54,523 nucleotides of DNA from Lucifugimonas sp038150225 (GTDB lineage Bacteria > Chloroflexota > Dehalococcoidia > Lucifugimonadales > Lucifugimonadaceae). Below, piece by piece: positions 33,284 through 41,673 of this stretch (position 1 is its first letter; every line of letters begins with the position of its first letter). The notes below the pieces were generated by a model, which was not told where the DNA came from, ran no database searches, and saw only the letters and a program-made list of their open reading frames with translations. The translations under genes and the position numbers were made by a program. The stretch is from positions 1 through 54,523 of the forward strand of contig JAYQWG010000010.1 in NCBI GenBank assembly GCA_038150225.1, given 5' to 3'.

Positions 33284-34261
33284 TTACCACCAGGTTTTAC
33301 CTTCGATTTCTTTCTGGTCGAACTTGAAGTCCTCACCGTAAATTCCGGTTGAGAGGTACTTCCATCCTCCATCGGCAAACATGGCCACGATTTTGCCTTC
33401 ACGTCCTTCTCGGGACATTTTCTGAGCAAGCTTTCGAGCGGTTGCAAAGGTTGCACCGGAAGAAACACCGACGAAAACTCCAGCGTCTGTAAGTAACCGA
33501 CGAGTCCAGTAGAAGGCTTCCTCACCTTCGACCAGTATCCGTCCATCGAGTTTATCGAGATCAAGAATTGGTGGGATGAATCCGTGCTCGATCGAACGCA
33601 ATCCCTGAACCTTGTCATCGGGATGCGGTGCTGTGGCAACAATTTGAACGTTCGGGTTGTGTTCGCGTAATGCCCGCCCAACACCCATTAAGGTTCCGCC
33701 GGTTCCTAGACCCGCAATAAATGCATCTACATCAGGAAGGTCCCGAGCAATCTCCGGTCCCGTGGTTGTGTAATGAGCCCGGGGGTTTGCAGCGTTACCG
33801 TACTGGTACGGCATGAAGTAGGAAGGATTCTCTTCGGCAATATGCTGAGCCATAACGATGGACTCGTTCGTACCTTTGTCGGCAGGTGAAAGAATTACTT
33901 CGGCGCCGAATGCTTCGAGCAGGTGAATTCGTTCAGGTGGAACACTCGCAGGGATTACGACTTTCACCTTGTAATCACGGAGCCTCCCGATCATCGCAAG
34001 ACCCAATCCAGTGTTACCTGATGTGGGCTCAAGGATCGTGTCGCCCTTCTTGAGCAGTCCCTCTTTTTCTGCGGTCAAAATCAACGACCGAGCAGCGCGG
34101 TCTTTGACGGAACCGGTTGGATTCACGGATTCAAGTTTTCCGTAAATCTTCACCTTTGGATCCGGGCTAAGGACCGAAACATCGATGAGCGGAGTATTTC
34201 CGATCGCATCAAGCGCATCGCTTCGGACTGCAGTTATGGGCGCGACAAAAGGAGATGCCAA
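33284..34261 (-). CDS. cysM: Cysteine synthase of the CysM (O-phosphoserine sulfhydrylase) type
   Basis: PLP enzyme: NPTGSVKDRAARS (PLP Lys), PTSGNTGLGLAM, GLGTGGTLMG and GVSSGAT. The details resemble Mycobacterium CysM more than CysK: MPYQYGNAANPRAHY.TTGPEIARDLP, an Arg in the QGLR segment near the phosphate-binding site, and the ending FADGGWKYLSTGIYG...EIEGKTWW, comparable to the mobile C-terminal tail of that enzyme. Mycobacterial CysM uses O-phosphoserine and a thiocarboxylated carrier (CysO). The upstream neighbour here is a MoeB-type activating enzyme, 64 bases away, supporting this route. CysO and Mec are not in the window. Confidence 0.85.
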   Translation of the reverse strand: MASPFVAPITAVRSDALDAIGNTPLIDVSVLSPDPKVKIYGKLESVNPTGSVKDRAARSLILTAEKEGLLKKGDTILEPTSGNTGLGLAMIGRLRDYKVKVVIPASVPPERIHLLEAFGAEVILSPADKGTNESIVMAQHIAEENPSYFMPYQYGNAANPRAHYTTTGPEIARDLPDVDAFIAGLGTGGTLMGVGRALREHNPNVQIVATAPHPDDKVQGLRSIEHGFIPPILDLDKLDGRILVEGEEAFYWTRRLLTDAGVFVGVSSGATFATARKLAQKMSREGREGKIVAMFADGGWKYLSTGIYGEDFKFDQKEIEGKTWW

Positions 34262-34325
34262 TTAAGAAACTTTCGTGGGGTTCGAGATTACGTATAAACC
34301 AAAGACCCGCTGGTGGGTCGACCGA

Positions 34326-35183
34326 CTAATCGGCCGACACCAGCTGTTGTTCTTCCTGAACCGGTGGCAAGATGCCGCAGAACACTTCGTAATCGATGAG
34401 TTCAGTGACTTCAGGGTTCTCACCGCAAAGTTTGCAGTCAGGATTCTGGCGAATCTTGATTTCGCGGAATTCCATGGTCAGAGCGTCAATGAGCAGCATT
34501 CGGCTCGTGAGTGTTTCTCCAACACCCATGGCGAGCTTCGCAACTTCAAGCGCCTGAATCGATCCAACGAGACCAGGTAGAGCACCGATCACACCTGCCT
34601 CAGCACAGTTTGGAACTTCGCCTGGAGGTGGTGGATCTGGGAACATGCAGCGGTAGCAACCTTGACCAGGCAGATAGGTCGTCGCCTGACCATCGAACAC
34701 CAGGATGGCGCCATCTACGAGTGGCTTTCCGGCAAGGTAGGCTGCGTCGTTTACAAGATATCGAGTTGCGAAGTTGTCAGCACCGTTTACGACGATGTCG
34801 TAGTTCGGGATGATGTCCATCGCGTTGTCCGAGTTGATCGGCTCTTCGTGAACGATCACGTTCACTTCAGGGTTGTGGGCCTGAAGAGTTTCCTTGGCGG
34901 AAATTACCTTTGGACGCCCAACGTCAGCGTCGGTATGCAGAATTTGTCGCTGTAGGTTTGAAACGTCCACAACATCAAAATCTACGATTCCGATCGTGCC
35001 GATTCCAGCGAGCGCAAGGTAGAGAGCCACCGGTGAACCTAGTCCACCCGCTCCCACGATCAACACCTTGGAGTCGATCATTTTTCGCTGACCGACGCTA
35101 CCAACGCCGTTCATGATCAGGTGTCGGCTGTATCGCTGCACCTGGGCTGGCGTCAGTGGCGTTAGGCCGTTGTTTTCTGACAT
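34326..35183 (-). CDS. moeB: MoeB/ThiF-type sulfur-carrier adenylyltransferase
   Basis: 285-residue E1-like enzyme that adenylates the C-terminal GG of a ubiquitin-like sulfur carrier. GAGGLGSPVALYLA is the ATP site; D.DVVD.SNLQRQ, NGADNFATRYLVND and two zinc CxxC pairs (GCYRCMF and CKLCGE) follow. There is no rhodanese domain, unlike MoeZ/MOCS3. AAGGA precedes the ATG. It lies directly upstream of cysM and downstream of an Rrf2 regulator, so the likely role is charging a CysO-like carrier for cysteine synthesis, with molybdopterin synthesis as the alternative. Confidence 0.88.
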   Translation of the reverse strand: MSENNGLTPLTPAQVQRYSRHLIMNGVGSVGQRKMIDSKVLIVGAGGLGSPVALYLALAGIGTIGIVDFDVVDVSNLQRQILHTDADVGRPKVISAKETLQAHNPEVNVIVHEEPINSDNAMDIIPNYDIVVNGADNFATRYLVNDAAYLAGKPLVDGAILVFDGQATTYLPGQGCYRCMFPDPPPPGEVPNCAEAGVIGALPGLVGSIQALEVAKLAMGVGETLTSRMLLIDALTMEFREIKIRQNPDCKLCGENPEVTELIDYEVFCGILPPVQEEQQLVSAD

Positions 35184-35387
35184 GTCCCTTTTAGATCCTT
35201 ATTTCATGATTTGGCACAGTTAGGATCACTTGGTGATTCCCACTCGCCATCGGTGTTCAGTTTGAATTCTACTCTGCGAAAAGCGTGATTACATCTGAAT
35301 TTCGAAATCGTGAGGAATACAAGCGTTTCGGGAGTGAACCCCGCACATAGGTTTGGATTCAGTGCGCCTGTCGGCGGATGCACACGC

Positions 35388-35831
35388 TTAGAAGTTCGAC
35401 TTCACCGGTGCTGTTGATGCCAGGTTCATCTGCTGATTCATCAACTCACTGATCCTTACCTTGCTCAGGTGATCGAGCAGCATCGTTTCAACATCACTCC
35501 AGAGCTCACGCTGCGAACAAGCTCCGGAGAGCCTACAGCCATCTGGCTCTTCGACGCAGTCGACAGGGGCAAGAGAGTAGTCAACTGAATTCACGACATC
35601 ACTCACGGAAATGCCGTCCGCCGGCTTAGCGAGCTTATGCCCGCCTTGAGGACCACGTCGCGATTCGATGAGTCCTGATTTCTGCAGCTCACTACAAATC
35701 CGGAGTAAGTACGGTTCAGGGATGTGCTGATCCCGCGCAATATCGGAGGTCGATGTGAACTCATCATCACCTTGCTGTGCGAGGAATACCAGGGTTCGAA
35801 CCCCGTAGTCCACTTTCATTGGCACTAGCAT
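35388..35831 (-). CDS. Rrf2-family transcription regulator with three Cys
   Basis: 147 residues from the ATG at 35831, which has GGAG nine bases upstream; the frame stays open to 35885 but without support. Winged-helix Rrf2 fold: MKVDYGVRTLVFLAQ, IARDQHIPEPYLLRI, LQKSGLIESRRGPQGGHKLAK. Three cysteines in CVEEPDGCRLSGAC (C-x6-C-x5-C) are placed like the Fe-S ligands of IscR. It is upstream of moeB-cysM on the same strand, after a 204-base gap. Candidate sensor of Fe-S or cysteine status controlling that unit; CymR-type control without a cluster is the alternative. Confidence 0.85.
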   Translation of the reverse strand: MLVPMKVDYGVRTLVFLAQQGDDEFTSTSDIARDQHIPEPYLLRICSELQKSGLIESRRGPQGGHKLAKPADGISVSDVVNSVDYSLAPVDCVEEPDGCRLSGACSQRELWSDVETMLLDHLSKVRISELMNQQMNLASTAPVKSNF

Positions 35832-36138
35832 TTTGGAATGCTCCGATAACGATTGCGCTTGTGTTCGATGTCTGACGCATTGCAAGGCATCGATGGCGTC
35901 GATTTTACCACTGAAACGACATTCCTGACCGAGCAGGTAGACAATCTAGACTCAACTTGAAGACAACGTGCTCTTTTTTGAAGTCCAATGCACGGATGTG
36001 CGTGGTAAGATAATCAGCTGTGATCTCACTCAAAACGGTGGGAAGCACTTCTATATTCCACATTCGAATAACGATCTGAAAGTTGTGAGTCATCCAACTA
36101 AAAGATCAGTTACACAAGTCAACCGGAGATAAATCGCG
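35832..36138. other. Divergent intergenic region, Rrf2 gene / L25 gene
   Basis: 307 bases between oppositely oriented genes. A GGAG at 36125-36128 serves L25, and GGAG on the minus strand serves the Rrf2 gene. I see an AT-rich stretch (GTAAGATAATC near 36005-36015) that could hold a -10 element but no matching -35, and no convincing gene, RNA or riboswitch. Confidence 0.5.
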
Positions 36139-36810
36139 ATGGACGCGGTTACGCTCAAAGTCGAAACCCGTACTGCCCTTGGCAAGAAGAACCGAGCACT
36201 GCGGCGCCAGGGTATTACACCTGTTCACATGTACGGTCTGAAAGAAGAGTCTCTGGCTCTCCAGGCCGACGAACTCGAGTTGCGAAATGCGCTCAAAGTT
36301 GCAGGTCGCACCACCCCTATTACTCTCTCACTCAACGGCAAAGACACCGTAACGATCGTTCGTGACATCGCACGACACGCCGTTTCTGGAGACATTCAGC
36401 ACGTTGATTTCCTTCGTGTTGACGTACAGCAAGAAGTTGAGTCACCAGTTCCGGTTGTGCTTATTAACCAGGACGACGCACCTGGTACCGCAGGTGGCGC
36501 AGGCGTTGTAACTCAGGGTGCATTTGAAATTACAGTTCGAGCCCTGCCGTTCGACATGCCAAATGAAATCGAAGCCGATTGTTCGGTTCTCGATTCGCTT
36601 GAAGCAGCGATCCTTTCCGGTGACCTAAAGCTTCCATCTGGCGTCACGCTGGCAAGCTCGGAAGAAGACCGAATCGCATGGATTCAGCCGCCACGAGTAT
36701 CTGAAGAGCCAACACTTGGAGCCACTGAAGGCGAAGAGGGTGAAGAAGGCGTATCCGATGATGCCGACGGCGAGACCGACGGTGACGGAGAAACCGGCGA
36801 AGAAGAGTAG
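36139..36810 (+). CDS. rplY: 50S ribosomal protein L25/general stress protein Ctc
   Basis: Binds 5S rRNA in the large subunit. The N-terminal L25 beta-barrel (LKVETRTALGKKNRALRRQGITPVHMYG) is followed by the Ctc/TL5 C-terminal beta domain (VPVVLINQDDAPG...GGVVTQ, IEADCSVLDSL, LPSGVTL). Residues about 190-223 are an acidic tail of Glu, Asp and Gly. 223 residues matches the long Ctc form. Single-gene unit with its own strong terminator. Confidence 0.93.
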   Translation: MDAVTLKVETRTALGKKNRALRRQGITPVHMYGLKEESLALQADELELRNALKVAGRTTPITLSLNGKDTVTIVRDIARHAVSGDIQHVDFLRVDVQQEVESPVPVVLINQDDAPGTAGGAGVVTQGAFEITVRALPFDMPNEIEADCSVLDSLEAAILSGDLKLPSGVTLASSEEDRIAWIQPPRVSEEPTLGATEGEEGEEGVSDDADGETDGDGETGEEE

Positions 36811-36832
36811 TTTCAACTCTCGAAAGCATTAC

Positions 36833-36866
36833 AAGTGCCGTGGTAATAACCACAGCACTTTTTGTT
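36833..36866 (+). terminator. Rho-independent terminator of the L25 gene
   Basis: AAGTGC-C-GTGG, loop TAATAA, CCAC-A-GCACTT then TTTGTT: ten pairs with one internal mismatch and a T run, 22 bases after the stop. Confidence 0.88.
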
Positions 36867-36908
36867 AACTCTGTGTTCGCTCCAAGTGGTGAATATAAGT
36901 TCAATTTC

Positions 36909-36937
36909 TTGCACTTAGTTCAATACGAACTTACTAT
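36909..36937 (+). promoter_or_regulatory. Possible sigma-70-type promoter for rny
   Basis: TTGCAC, 17 bases, TACTAT: weak -35 and -10 matches at ideal spacing, after the L25 terminator and 87 bases before the rny start. TAAGTTC/GAACTTA arms flank it. Confidence 0.3.
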
Positions 36938-37023
36938 TCGCATGTGCGTGCGACTTAAAACGCGAAAGGCCGTGCGGACATCAAATTACAAAATTTAATA
37001 ACCAATGGCTCGGGAGGTAAAGG

Positions 37024-38553
37024 ATGGAGGTCATCCTAATAGCCGTTCTCGTAGCCCTAGTAGCTGTGGTGGTAGGAAGTGCGATTGGCTTCCAACTTCA
37101 CAACATCCTTTCGGCAAAGTCACAGCGAGCAGTTGAAGAAGCATCAGCGCAACAAATGCGCCGAGCCAACGCTCGAAGCAAGGAGATTCTTCTAGAAGCC
37201 AAGGAGCAAGCGCTCCATGTCAGAAGCGAAGCAGAGAAAAGCCTCAACGAACAAAGACTCGAAAACCAACGACAACAAAGCCGTTTAGAAGCCCGCGAAG
37301 AGACGCTTCAAAGCCGGGCCGATTCGCTTACAGAACGCGAATCCGAGATCCAGAAACAACGAACTTCACTAGAAGAAGATCGTAGCGAACTCGACGATCT
37401 CAAAGATCAGGCAGTTGAAAAACTCGAGAGTATTTCCGGTCTTTCCAGTTCAGATGCAAGACAGCAATTGCTCGACCAGGCGCAAGAAGACATCCAGTAC
37501 GAACTGGCACGACGTTACCGTGATGCCGAACTAGAGGCACAGGACGAAGCAGACGATAAAGCTCGATACATCTTGGCAGCGAGTATGCAACGACTCGCGT
37601 CATCAGTGGTATCGGAAGCAACCGTCACCGCAATTTCGTTGCCAAACGACGAAATGAAGGGACGCCTTATTGGGCGTGAAGGTCGAAACATCAGGGCGAT
37701 CGAAGCCGCAACTGGTGTGGACCTGATCATCGACGACGTTCCTGAATCGATCACTGTTTCGTGTTTCGATCCGATTCGTCGCGAAGTTGCACGACTGGCT
37801 CTGGAACGACTTATTCAAGACGGTCGTATTCATCCCGCTAGAATCGAGGATTCGGTCGAAAAGGCGCGCACCGAAGTAGACGAGACTGTTCGTAAGGCAG
37901 GCCAGAAGGCTATGTTCGATGCGAACGTCAAAGGTTTGCACCCAGAACTGGTCAAGCTGATTGGTCGGTTAAAATACAGGTACAGCTACGGTGAAAACGT
38001 ACTTCAGCACTCCGTTGAGGTCGGTCTTGTAGCTGGGTTACTGGCTGCCCAAGTGGGTGCAAATCCCCAGGTCGCCAAGACGGCTGGATTCTTGCACGAT
38101 ATTGGAAAAGCGCTGACTCACGAGGTTGATGGGCCACATGCTGAAATCGGTGCTGATGTGGCGAAACGCTACGGTCAGCGAGACCACGTTGTAACTGCAA
38201 TCAGGGAACATCACGATCGAGAGATGACTACAGTCGAGTCGTTCCTGGTGGCAGCCGCCGACGCAATCAGTGCTGCACGACCTGGTGCCCGACACGACAC
38301 GGTCGAAAACTACATCCAGAGACTCGAGGCACTTGAAGAGGTCGCTCGAGGATTCGAAGGCGTCGAGCGCGTTTACGCTATTCAGGCTGGACGAGAAGTT
38401 CGTGTCCTTGTTGATCCTGAAAATGTGGATGACGTTACTGCAGCTTCACTCGCTAGAGACATCGTGGAGAAGATTGAAGAAACCCTTGCTTACCCTGGCC
38501 AGATCAAGGTGGTGGTAATTCGGGAGTCTCGATCAATCGAGGTTGCGACCTAG
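37024..38553 (+). CDS. rny: Ribonuclease Y
   Basis: Membrane-anchored endoribonuclease that starts mRNA decay. One N-terminal transmembrane helix (EVILIAVLVALVAVVVGSAIG, about 2-22), a long coiled coil (about 35-165), a KH domain with LIGREGRNIRAIEAATGVDLIID, and an HD domain with FLHDIGKA plus the downstream His and Asp. Ends in the RNase Y sequence AYPGQIKVVVIRE. 509 residues is standard. GGGAGG six bases before the ATG is a strong ribosome site. Often adjacent to the ymdB homologue, as here. Confidence 0.97.
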   Translation: MEVILIAVLVALVAVVVGSAIGFQLHNILSAKSQRAVEEASAQQMRRANARSKEILLEAKEQALHVRSEAEKSLNEQRLENQRQQSRLEAREETLQSRADSLTERESEIQKQRTSLEEDRSELDDLKDQAVEKLESISGLSSSDARQQLLDQAQEDIQYELARRYRDAELEAQDEADDKARYILAASMQRLASSVVSEATVTAISLPNDEMKGRLIGREGRNIRAIEAATGVDLIIDDVPESITVSCFDPIRREVARLALERLIQDGRIHPARIEDSVEKARTEVDETVRKAGQKAMFDANVKGLHPELVKLIGRLKYRYSYGENVLQHSVEVGLVAGLLAAQVGANPQVAKTAGFLHDIGKALTHEVDGPHAEIGADVAKRYGQRDHVVTAIREHHDREMTTVESFLVAAADAISAARPGARHDTVENYIQRLEALEEVARGFEGVERVYAIQAGREVRVLVDPENVDDVTAASLARDIVEKIEETLAYPGQIKVVVIRESRSIEVAT

Positions 38554-38583
38554 TCGAAATTCTCCAATCAACAGCAAAAACAT

Positions 38584-38612
38584 GGCCCGGCGATTTGATC
38601 GTCGGGCCTTTT
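38584..38612 (+). terminator. Rho-independent terminator of rny
   Basis: GGCCCGGCGAT / ATCGTCGGGCC, 11 pairs including one G-U, a three-base loop, then TTTTC. It starts 31 bases after the rny stop. Confidence 0.9.
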
Positions 38613-38637
38613 CATTTATCTTGTAGCTCGATCTTCC

Positions 38638-38656
38638 GATGAGAATCATTCTCATC
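38638..38656. promoter_or_regulatory. Fur-box-like perfect 19-bp palindrome
   Basis: GATGAGAATCATTCTCATC is a 9-1-9 perfect inverted repeat and contains the TGAGAATCATTCTCA core of many experimentally known Fur boxes. It lies after the rny terminator and 34 bases before the ymdB-like start. Confidence 0.65.
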
Positions 38657-38690
38657 AACGTGATCGCGTTCCCTAGTTAGAAAGTTCCGC

Positions 38691-39470
38691 ATGCGGGTAA
38701 TGATGATCGGCGACGTTGTTGGTAGCGGCGGTCGCAAAGTGGTCAAGCGTTTGCTGAAAGACCTTAGAAGTGAATACGACTTAGATTTTGTGACGCTTCA
38801 AGGTGAAAACCTCGCAGCAGGTATGGGCCTCACAAGAGAAACCGCTTCGGAAATGATCGAAGCTGGTGCCGATCTACTTACGACAGGCAACCACGTATGG
38901 GACAAACGTGACTTCATTGAGCATCTTGATGATCCGACATTGCCGGTGTTGCGCCCGCTCAACTACCCGCCTGACACTCCCGGAAGAGGAGCAACTGACG
39001 ATTCCGGGCCAATTGCGGTAATCAATCTGATAGGACGAGTATGGGTTGGTGAGTTCGACTCCCCGTTCGCAGTTGTTGACGAGTTGCTCGCTGGCGGCTT
39101 CGGAGCAGGCAAACCCATAGTTGTCGATTTCCATGCGGAGGCTACGTCTGAGAAAGCTGCACTGGCGTGGCATCTCGATGGCAGAGTTGCCGCGGTTGTT
39201 GGCACCCATACCCACGTCCCAACATCAGACTGCAAAGTCCTGCCAGAAGGCACTGGATTCGTAACAGATTTGGGAATGGTCGGAGCTGATGATTCGATTT
39301 TGGGCGTCGAAGTTGAAGGTTCTTTGAACCGCTTCCTTACCGGTTATCGTCATCGATTCCAGCCAGTCAAGCGTGGTTTGTTCTCGTTCAATTCAGTCGT
39401 TATCGATATCGACCCAGAAACGAAACACGCTACCTCAGTGCAACGAGTAGACCGACAGATAGAGGTCTAA
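38691..39470 (+). CDS. ymdB: YmdB-family metallophosphoesterase
   Basis: 259 residues of the YmdB/TIGR00282 family, a binuclear metal phosphodiesterase active on cyclic nucleotides in Bacillus. Motifs: MMIGDVVGSGGRKVV (Asp), LQGENLAAGMGLT (Glu/Asn), TTGNHVWDKR (Asn-His), VDFHAEATSEK, GTHTHVPTSD and GTGFVTDLGMVG. It follows rny, the common pairing, but a strong terminator and a Fur-box-like palindrome lie between, so it has its own promoter here. The PHP gene starts four bases downstream. Confidence 0.93.
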   Translation: MRVMMIGDVVGSGGRKVVKRLLKDLRSEYDLDFVTLQGENLAAGMGLTRETASEMIEAGADLLTTGNHVWDKRDFIEHLDDPTLPVLRPLNYPPDTPGRGATDDSGPIAVINLIGRVWVGEFDSPFAVVDELLAGGFGAGKPIVVDFHAEATSEKAALAWHLDGRVAAVVGTHTHVPTSDCKVLPEGTGFVTDLGMVGADDSILGVEVEGSLNRFLTGYRHRFQPVKRGLFSFNSVVIDIDPETKHATSVQRVDRQIEV

Positions 39471-39474
39471 CGGC

Positions 39475-40398
39475 ATGCAAGATGCCGCCGATGGTCGATA
39501 CAACCCGAACGCACGCGTCGAGCCACCTGAGTGGCGTGTGGAGGTCGACTTGCACCTCCACACCACAGTATCGGATGGGACACTCTCACCGTCAAAACTA
39601 ATCGAATTCATCTCTGGAACATCGCTCAAGACGATCGCGGTCACCGATCACGACACCACCGCAGGTGTATATGAAGCGACAAACGCCGCCAGTGATGGAC
39701 TGACGGTCATCCCCGGGATTGAGCTCGGTACAGCAACCGACGACTCAGAGCTTCATCTGCTCGGGTATTTCATAGACATCGAAAATGACGAGCTTCAATC
39801 CACTCTTGAGACTTTCCGTGAGCAGCGAGTTGATGCGGCTAGAGCGATGGTCGCTAAGCTCGGTGAAATGGGTCTTCCCGTCAGTTGGAACCGAGTCGTG
39901 GAACTGGCTGCCGGTGCAGTTGGACGACCTCACATTGCACGCGCAATGGTCGAGGAGGGTCATGTACAAACGGTCCGAGAGGCATTCGATCGATTCATCG
40001 GAGAAAAAGGGATCGCAAGGGTTCCAAGACCCAAACTTCACCCGACCGACGCGTTGCGGCTTATTCACGGCGCCGGTGGTGTCGGAGTTGTAGCCCACCC
40101 GAGAACGGTCCACCGGCTGAACCCGCTGGTGAAACAACTCGCAGGCAATGGCCTAGCTGGCATAGAGGTTTACGCCGAGAAATACCGTGGTGAAAGCCGT
40201 GACAAGTATTTAGATATTGCGACTCGGCACAGCCTGGTACCAAGTGGAGGAACCGACTACCACGCCCAGGACACCGAAAATGAAGTGCTTCCCGGGCAAA
40301 ACGGACCTGAACCAAATACCGCTCACCGACTTCTTGAAAAGGCTGCTGAAATGCACGGATCGCGAGTTGGCTCAGTTCCCGGGGGACTTCGACGATGA
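39475..40398 (+). CDS. PHP-domain phosphoesterase (TrpH/RNase AM-like)
   Basis: 307 residues. The PHP metal site is laid out as VDLHLHTTVSDGTLSP, VTDHDTT, PGIELGT, and later VVAHPRT and GGTDYHA. This matches the TrpH/YciV group, which removes phosphate from 3',5'-bisphosphonucleotides and trims RNA 5' ends. The substrate assignment is by family. GAGGT precedes the ATG inside the end of the ymdB gene, and the stop overlaps the plsY start by four bases, so the three genes are one unit. Confidence 0.85.
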   Translation: MQDAADGRYNPNARVEPPEWRVEVDLHLHTTVSDGTLSPSKLIEFISGTSLKTIAVTDHDTTAGVYEATNAASDGLTVIPGIELGTATDDSELHLLGYFIDIENDELQSTLETFREQRVDAARAMVAKLGEMGLPVSWNRVVELAAGAVGRPHIARAMVEEGHVQTVREAFDRFIGEKGIARVPRPKLHPTDALRLIHGAGGVGVVAHPRTVHRLNPLVKQLAGNGLAGIEVYAEKYRGESRDKYLDIATRHSLVPSGGTDYHAQDTENEVLPGQNGPEPNTAHRLLEKAAEMHGSRVGSVPGGLRR

Positions 40399-41078
40399 GC
40401 GACCCATTAATTGCGCTGATCCTTCTATTAGGTTCTTACCTGGTTGGCTCCATTCCCACCTCGTTGGTCGTCACCAGGCTCGTAGGCAGCGTGGACTTGC
40501 GTGATGTTGGGACTAGAAATATTGGTATATCTAACCTCACCAACCAAATTGGAGCATGGTGGGCGGTGCCTGTTGTTCCTTTCGATATCGTCGTAAAAGG
40601 TACGCTTCCGGTGCTTCTTGCGTCCGACAAGATGCTCGGTTTGGGAGCGGGAGTCGAAGCCGCAGCCGGACTCGCCGGAATCATCGGTCACAACTGGTCG
40701 ATATTCGTACGTCTGCAAGGTGGAAGAGGTATGGCAACCGTACTCGGAGCGACAGGAGCACTCAGTTTTCCGCTATTGATCGTATATGGAGCAGTCGCTT
40801 CGCTGGGTGTTCTGTTTTCTCCATGGAAAGATTCAGCCGCGTGGTGGTTGATCGCCGTTCTCATCATGCCCGTGTGGGCAGTTTTGTTAAATCTTCCGGC
40901 AGGAGTTATCGGTTTTTGCATCGGATTTATTGTGGTGACCGTACTTAAACGTATGACCTCCAACTCGATTAGAAACGCTGACGGACAATTATCTATGGAA
41001 CTGCTCAGAAACCGGGTTTTGTTCGACAGAGACATCCGGGACAGACAAGAGTGGATCGATCAACAAGCCGGAAACTGA
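40395..41078 (+). CDS. plsY: Glycerol-3-phosphate acyltransferase PlsY
   Basis: Membrane enzyme transferring acyl from acyl-phosphate to glycerol-3-phosphate, the first step of phospholipid synthesis. Motif 1 SYLVGSIPTSL, motif 2 DVGTRNIGISNL (divergent from the usual GSGNPGATN), D.VVKGTLPV, and motif 3 GHNWSIFVRLQGGRGMAT are in order with five or so hydrophobic spans. 227 residues. The altered glycine-rich motif 2 (Thr-Arg-Asn-Ile-Gly-Ile) is unusual but keeps Asn and Gly. With pgpA this window holds two phospholipid genes. Confidence 0.88.
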   Translation: MSDPLIALILLLGSYLVGSIPTSLVVTRLVGSVDLRDVGTRNIGISNLTNQIGAWWAVPVVPFDIVVKGTLPVLLASDKMLGLGAGVEAAAGLAGIIGHNWSIFVRLQGGRGMATVLGATGALSFPLLIVYGAVASLGVLFSPWKDSAAWWLIAVLIMPVWAVLLNLPAGVIGFCIGFIVVTVLKRMTSNSIRNADGQLSMELLRNRVLFDRDIRDRQEWIDQQAGN

Positions 41079-41130
41079 ACTGTAACATCCACACATTCCT
41101 CCCGAAATTTGCGGGTATGCTTGAACTAAT

Positions 41131-41670
41131 ATGACCCAGGAATCATTCGATTCAACCTGCCTACGCCATCCCCAAGTTGCATCGAACTTACGTTGCGGCA
41201 GATGTGGTGACCTGATCTGCCCTCAATGCATGGTGCAATCGCCGGTAGGAGCTCGCTGTCCTGACTGTGCGAACATCGGTCAGGCACCAATTTTCCGGTC
41301 AACCAACACAGAAATGACGACCGTTATTGCCAGTGCGGCTGCAGTCGCAGTTGGAGTCGGTGTTGTTTATGCGGTGATCGTGTGGATTCTGTGGAACCTT
41401 CCGTTCAATTTCGCATTCGGAAACGTAATCGCCGCAATGGTTGTTGCCGTTGCAGGAACACCAGTTGGTGAACTTATTCGACGTGTCGGCAGATACAAGC
41501 TCGACACTCGGCTTCGTTACGTAGCTGCGGGAACGATGTTCGTTTCGTGGATGGTCGGAATAACCGTTGCGGGAATTCTTGGTGTTCCGGCAGCGGTATT
41601 CTCCAACATCGTTGCTCTGATCGGACTCGGTATCGGTATTTACATTGCGATGAACCGAGTCCGCCCCTAG
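41131..41670 (+). CDS. B-box-type zinc-finger membrane protein
   Basis: 179 residues. Residues 11-47 are a zinc-binding region with CLRHP, CGRCGD, CPQC and CPDC pairs, like the B-box-type finger found in front of rhomboid and other membrane domains in bacteria. Three to four hydrophobic segments follow (about 63-90, 95-112, 130-150, 153-172). No rhomboid catalytic Ser/His motif is present, so it is not an obvious protease. It ends 3 bases from the convergent epimerase gene. Function unknown. Confidence 0.7.
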   Translation: MTQESFDSTCLRHPQVASNLRCGRCGDLICPQCMVQSPVGARCPDCANIGQAPIFRSTNTEMTTVIASAAAVAVGVGVVYAVIVWILWNLPFNFAFGNVIAAMVVAVAGTPVGELIRRVGRYKLDTRLRYVAAGTMFVSWMVGITVAGILGVPAAVFSNIVALIGLGIGIYIAMNRVRP

Positions 41671-41673
41671 CAG

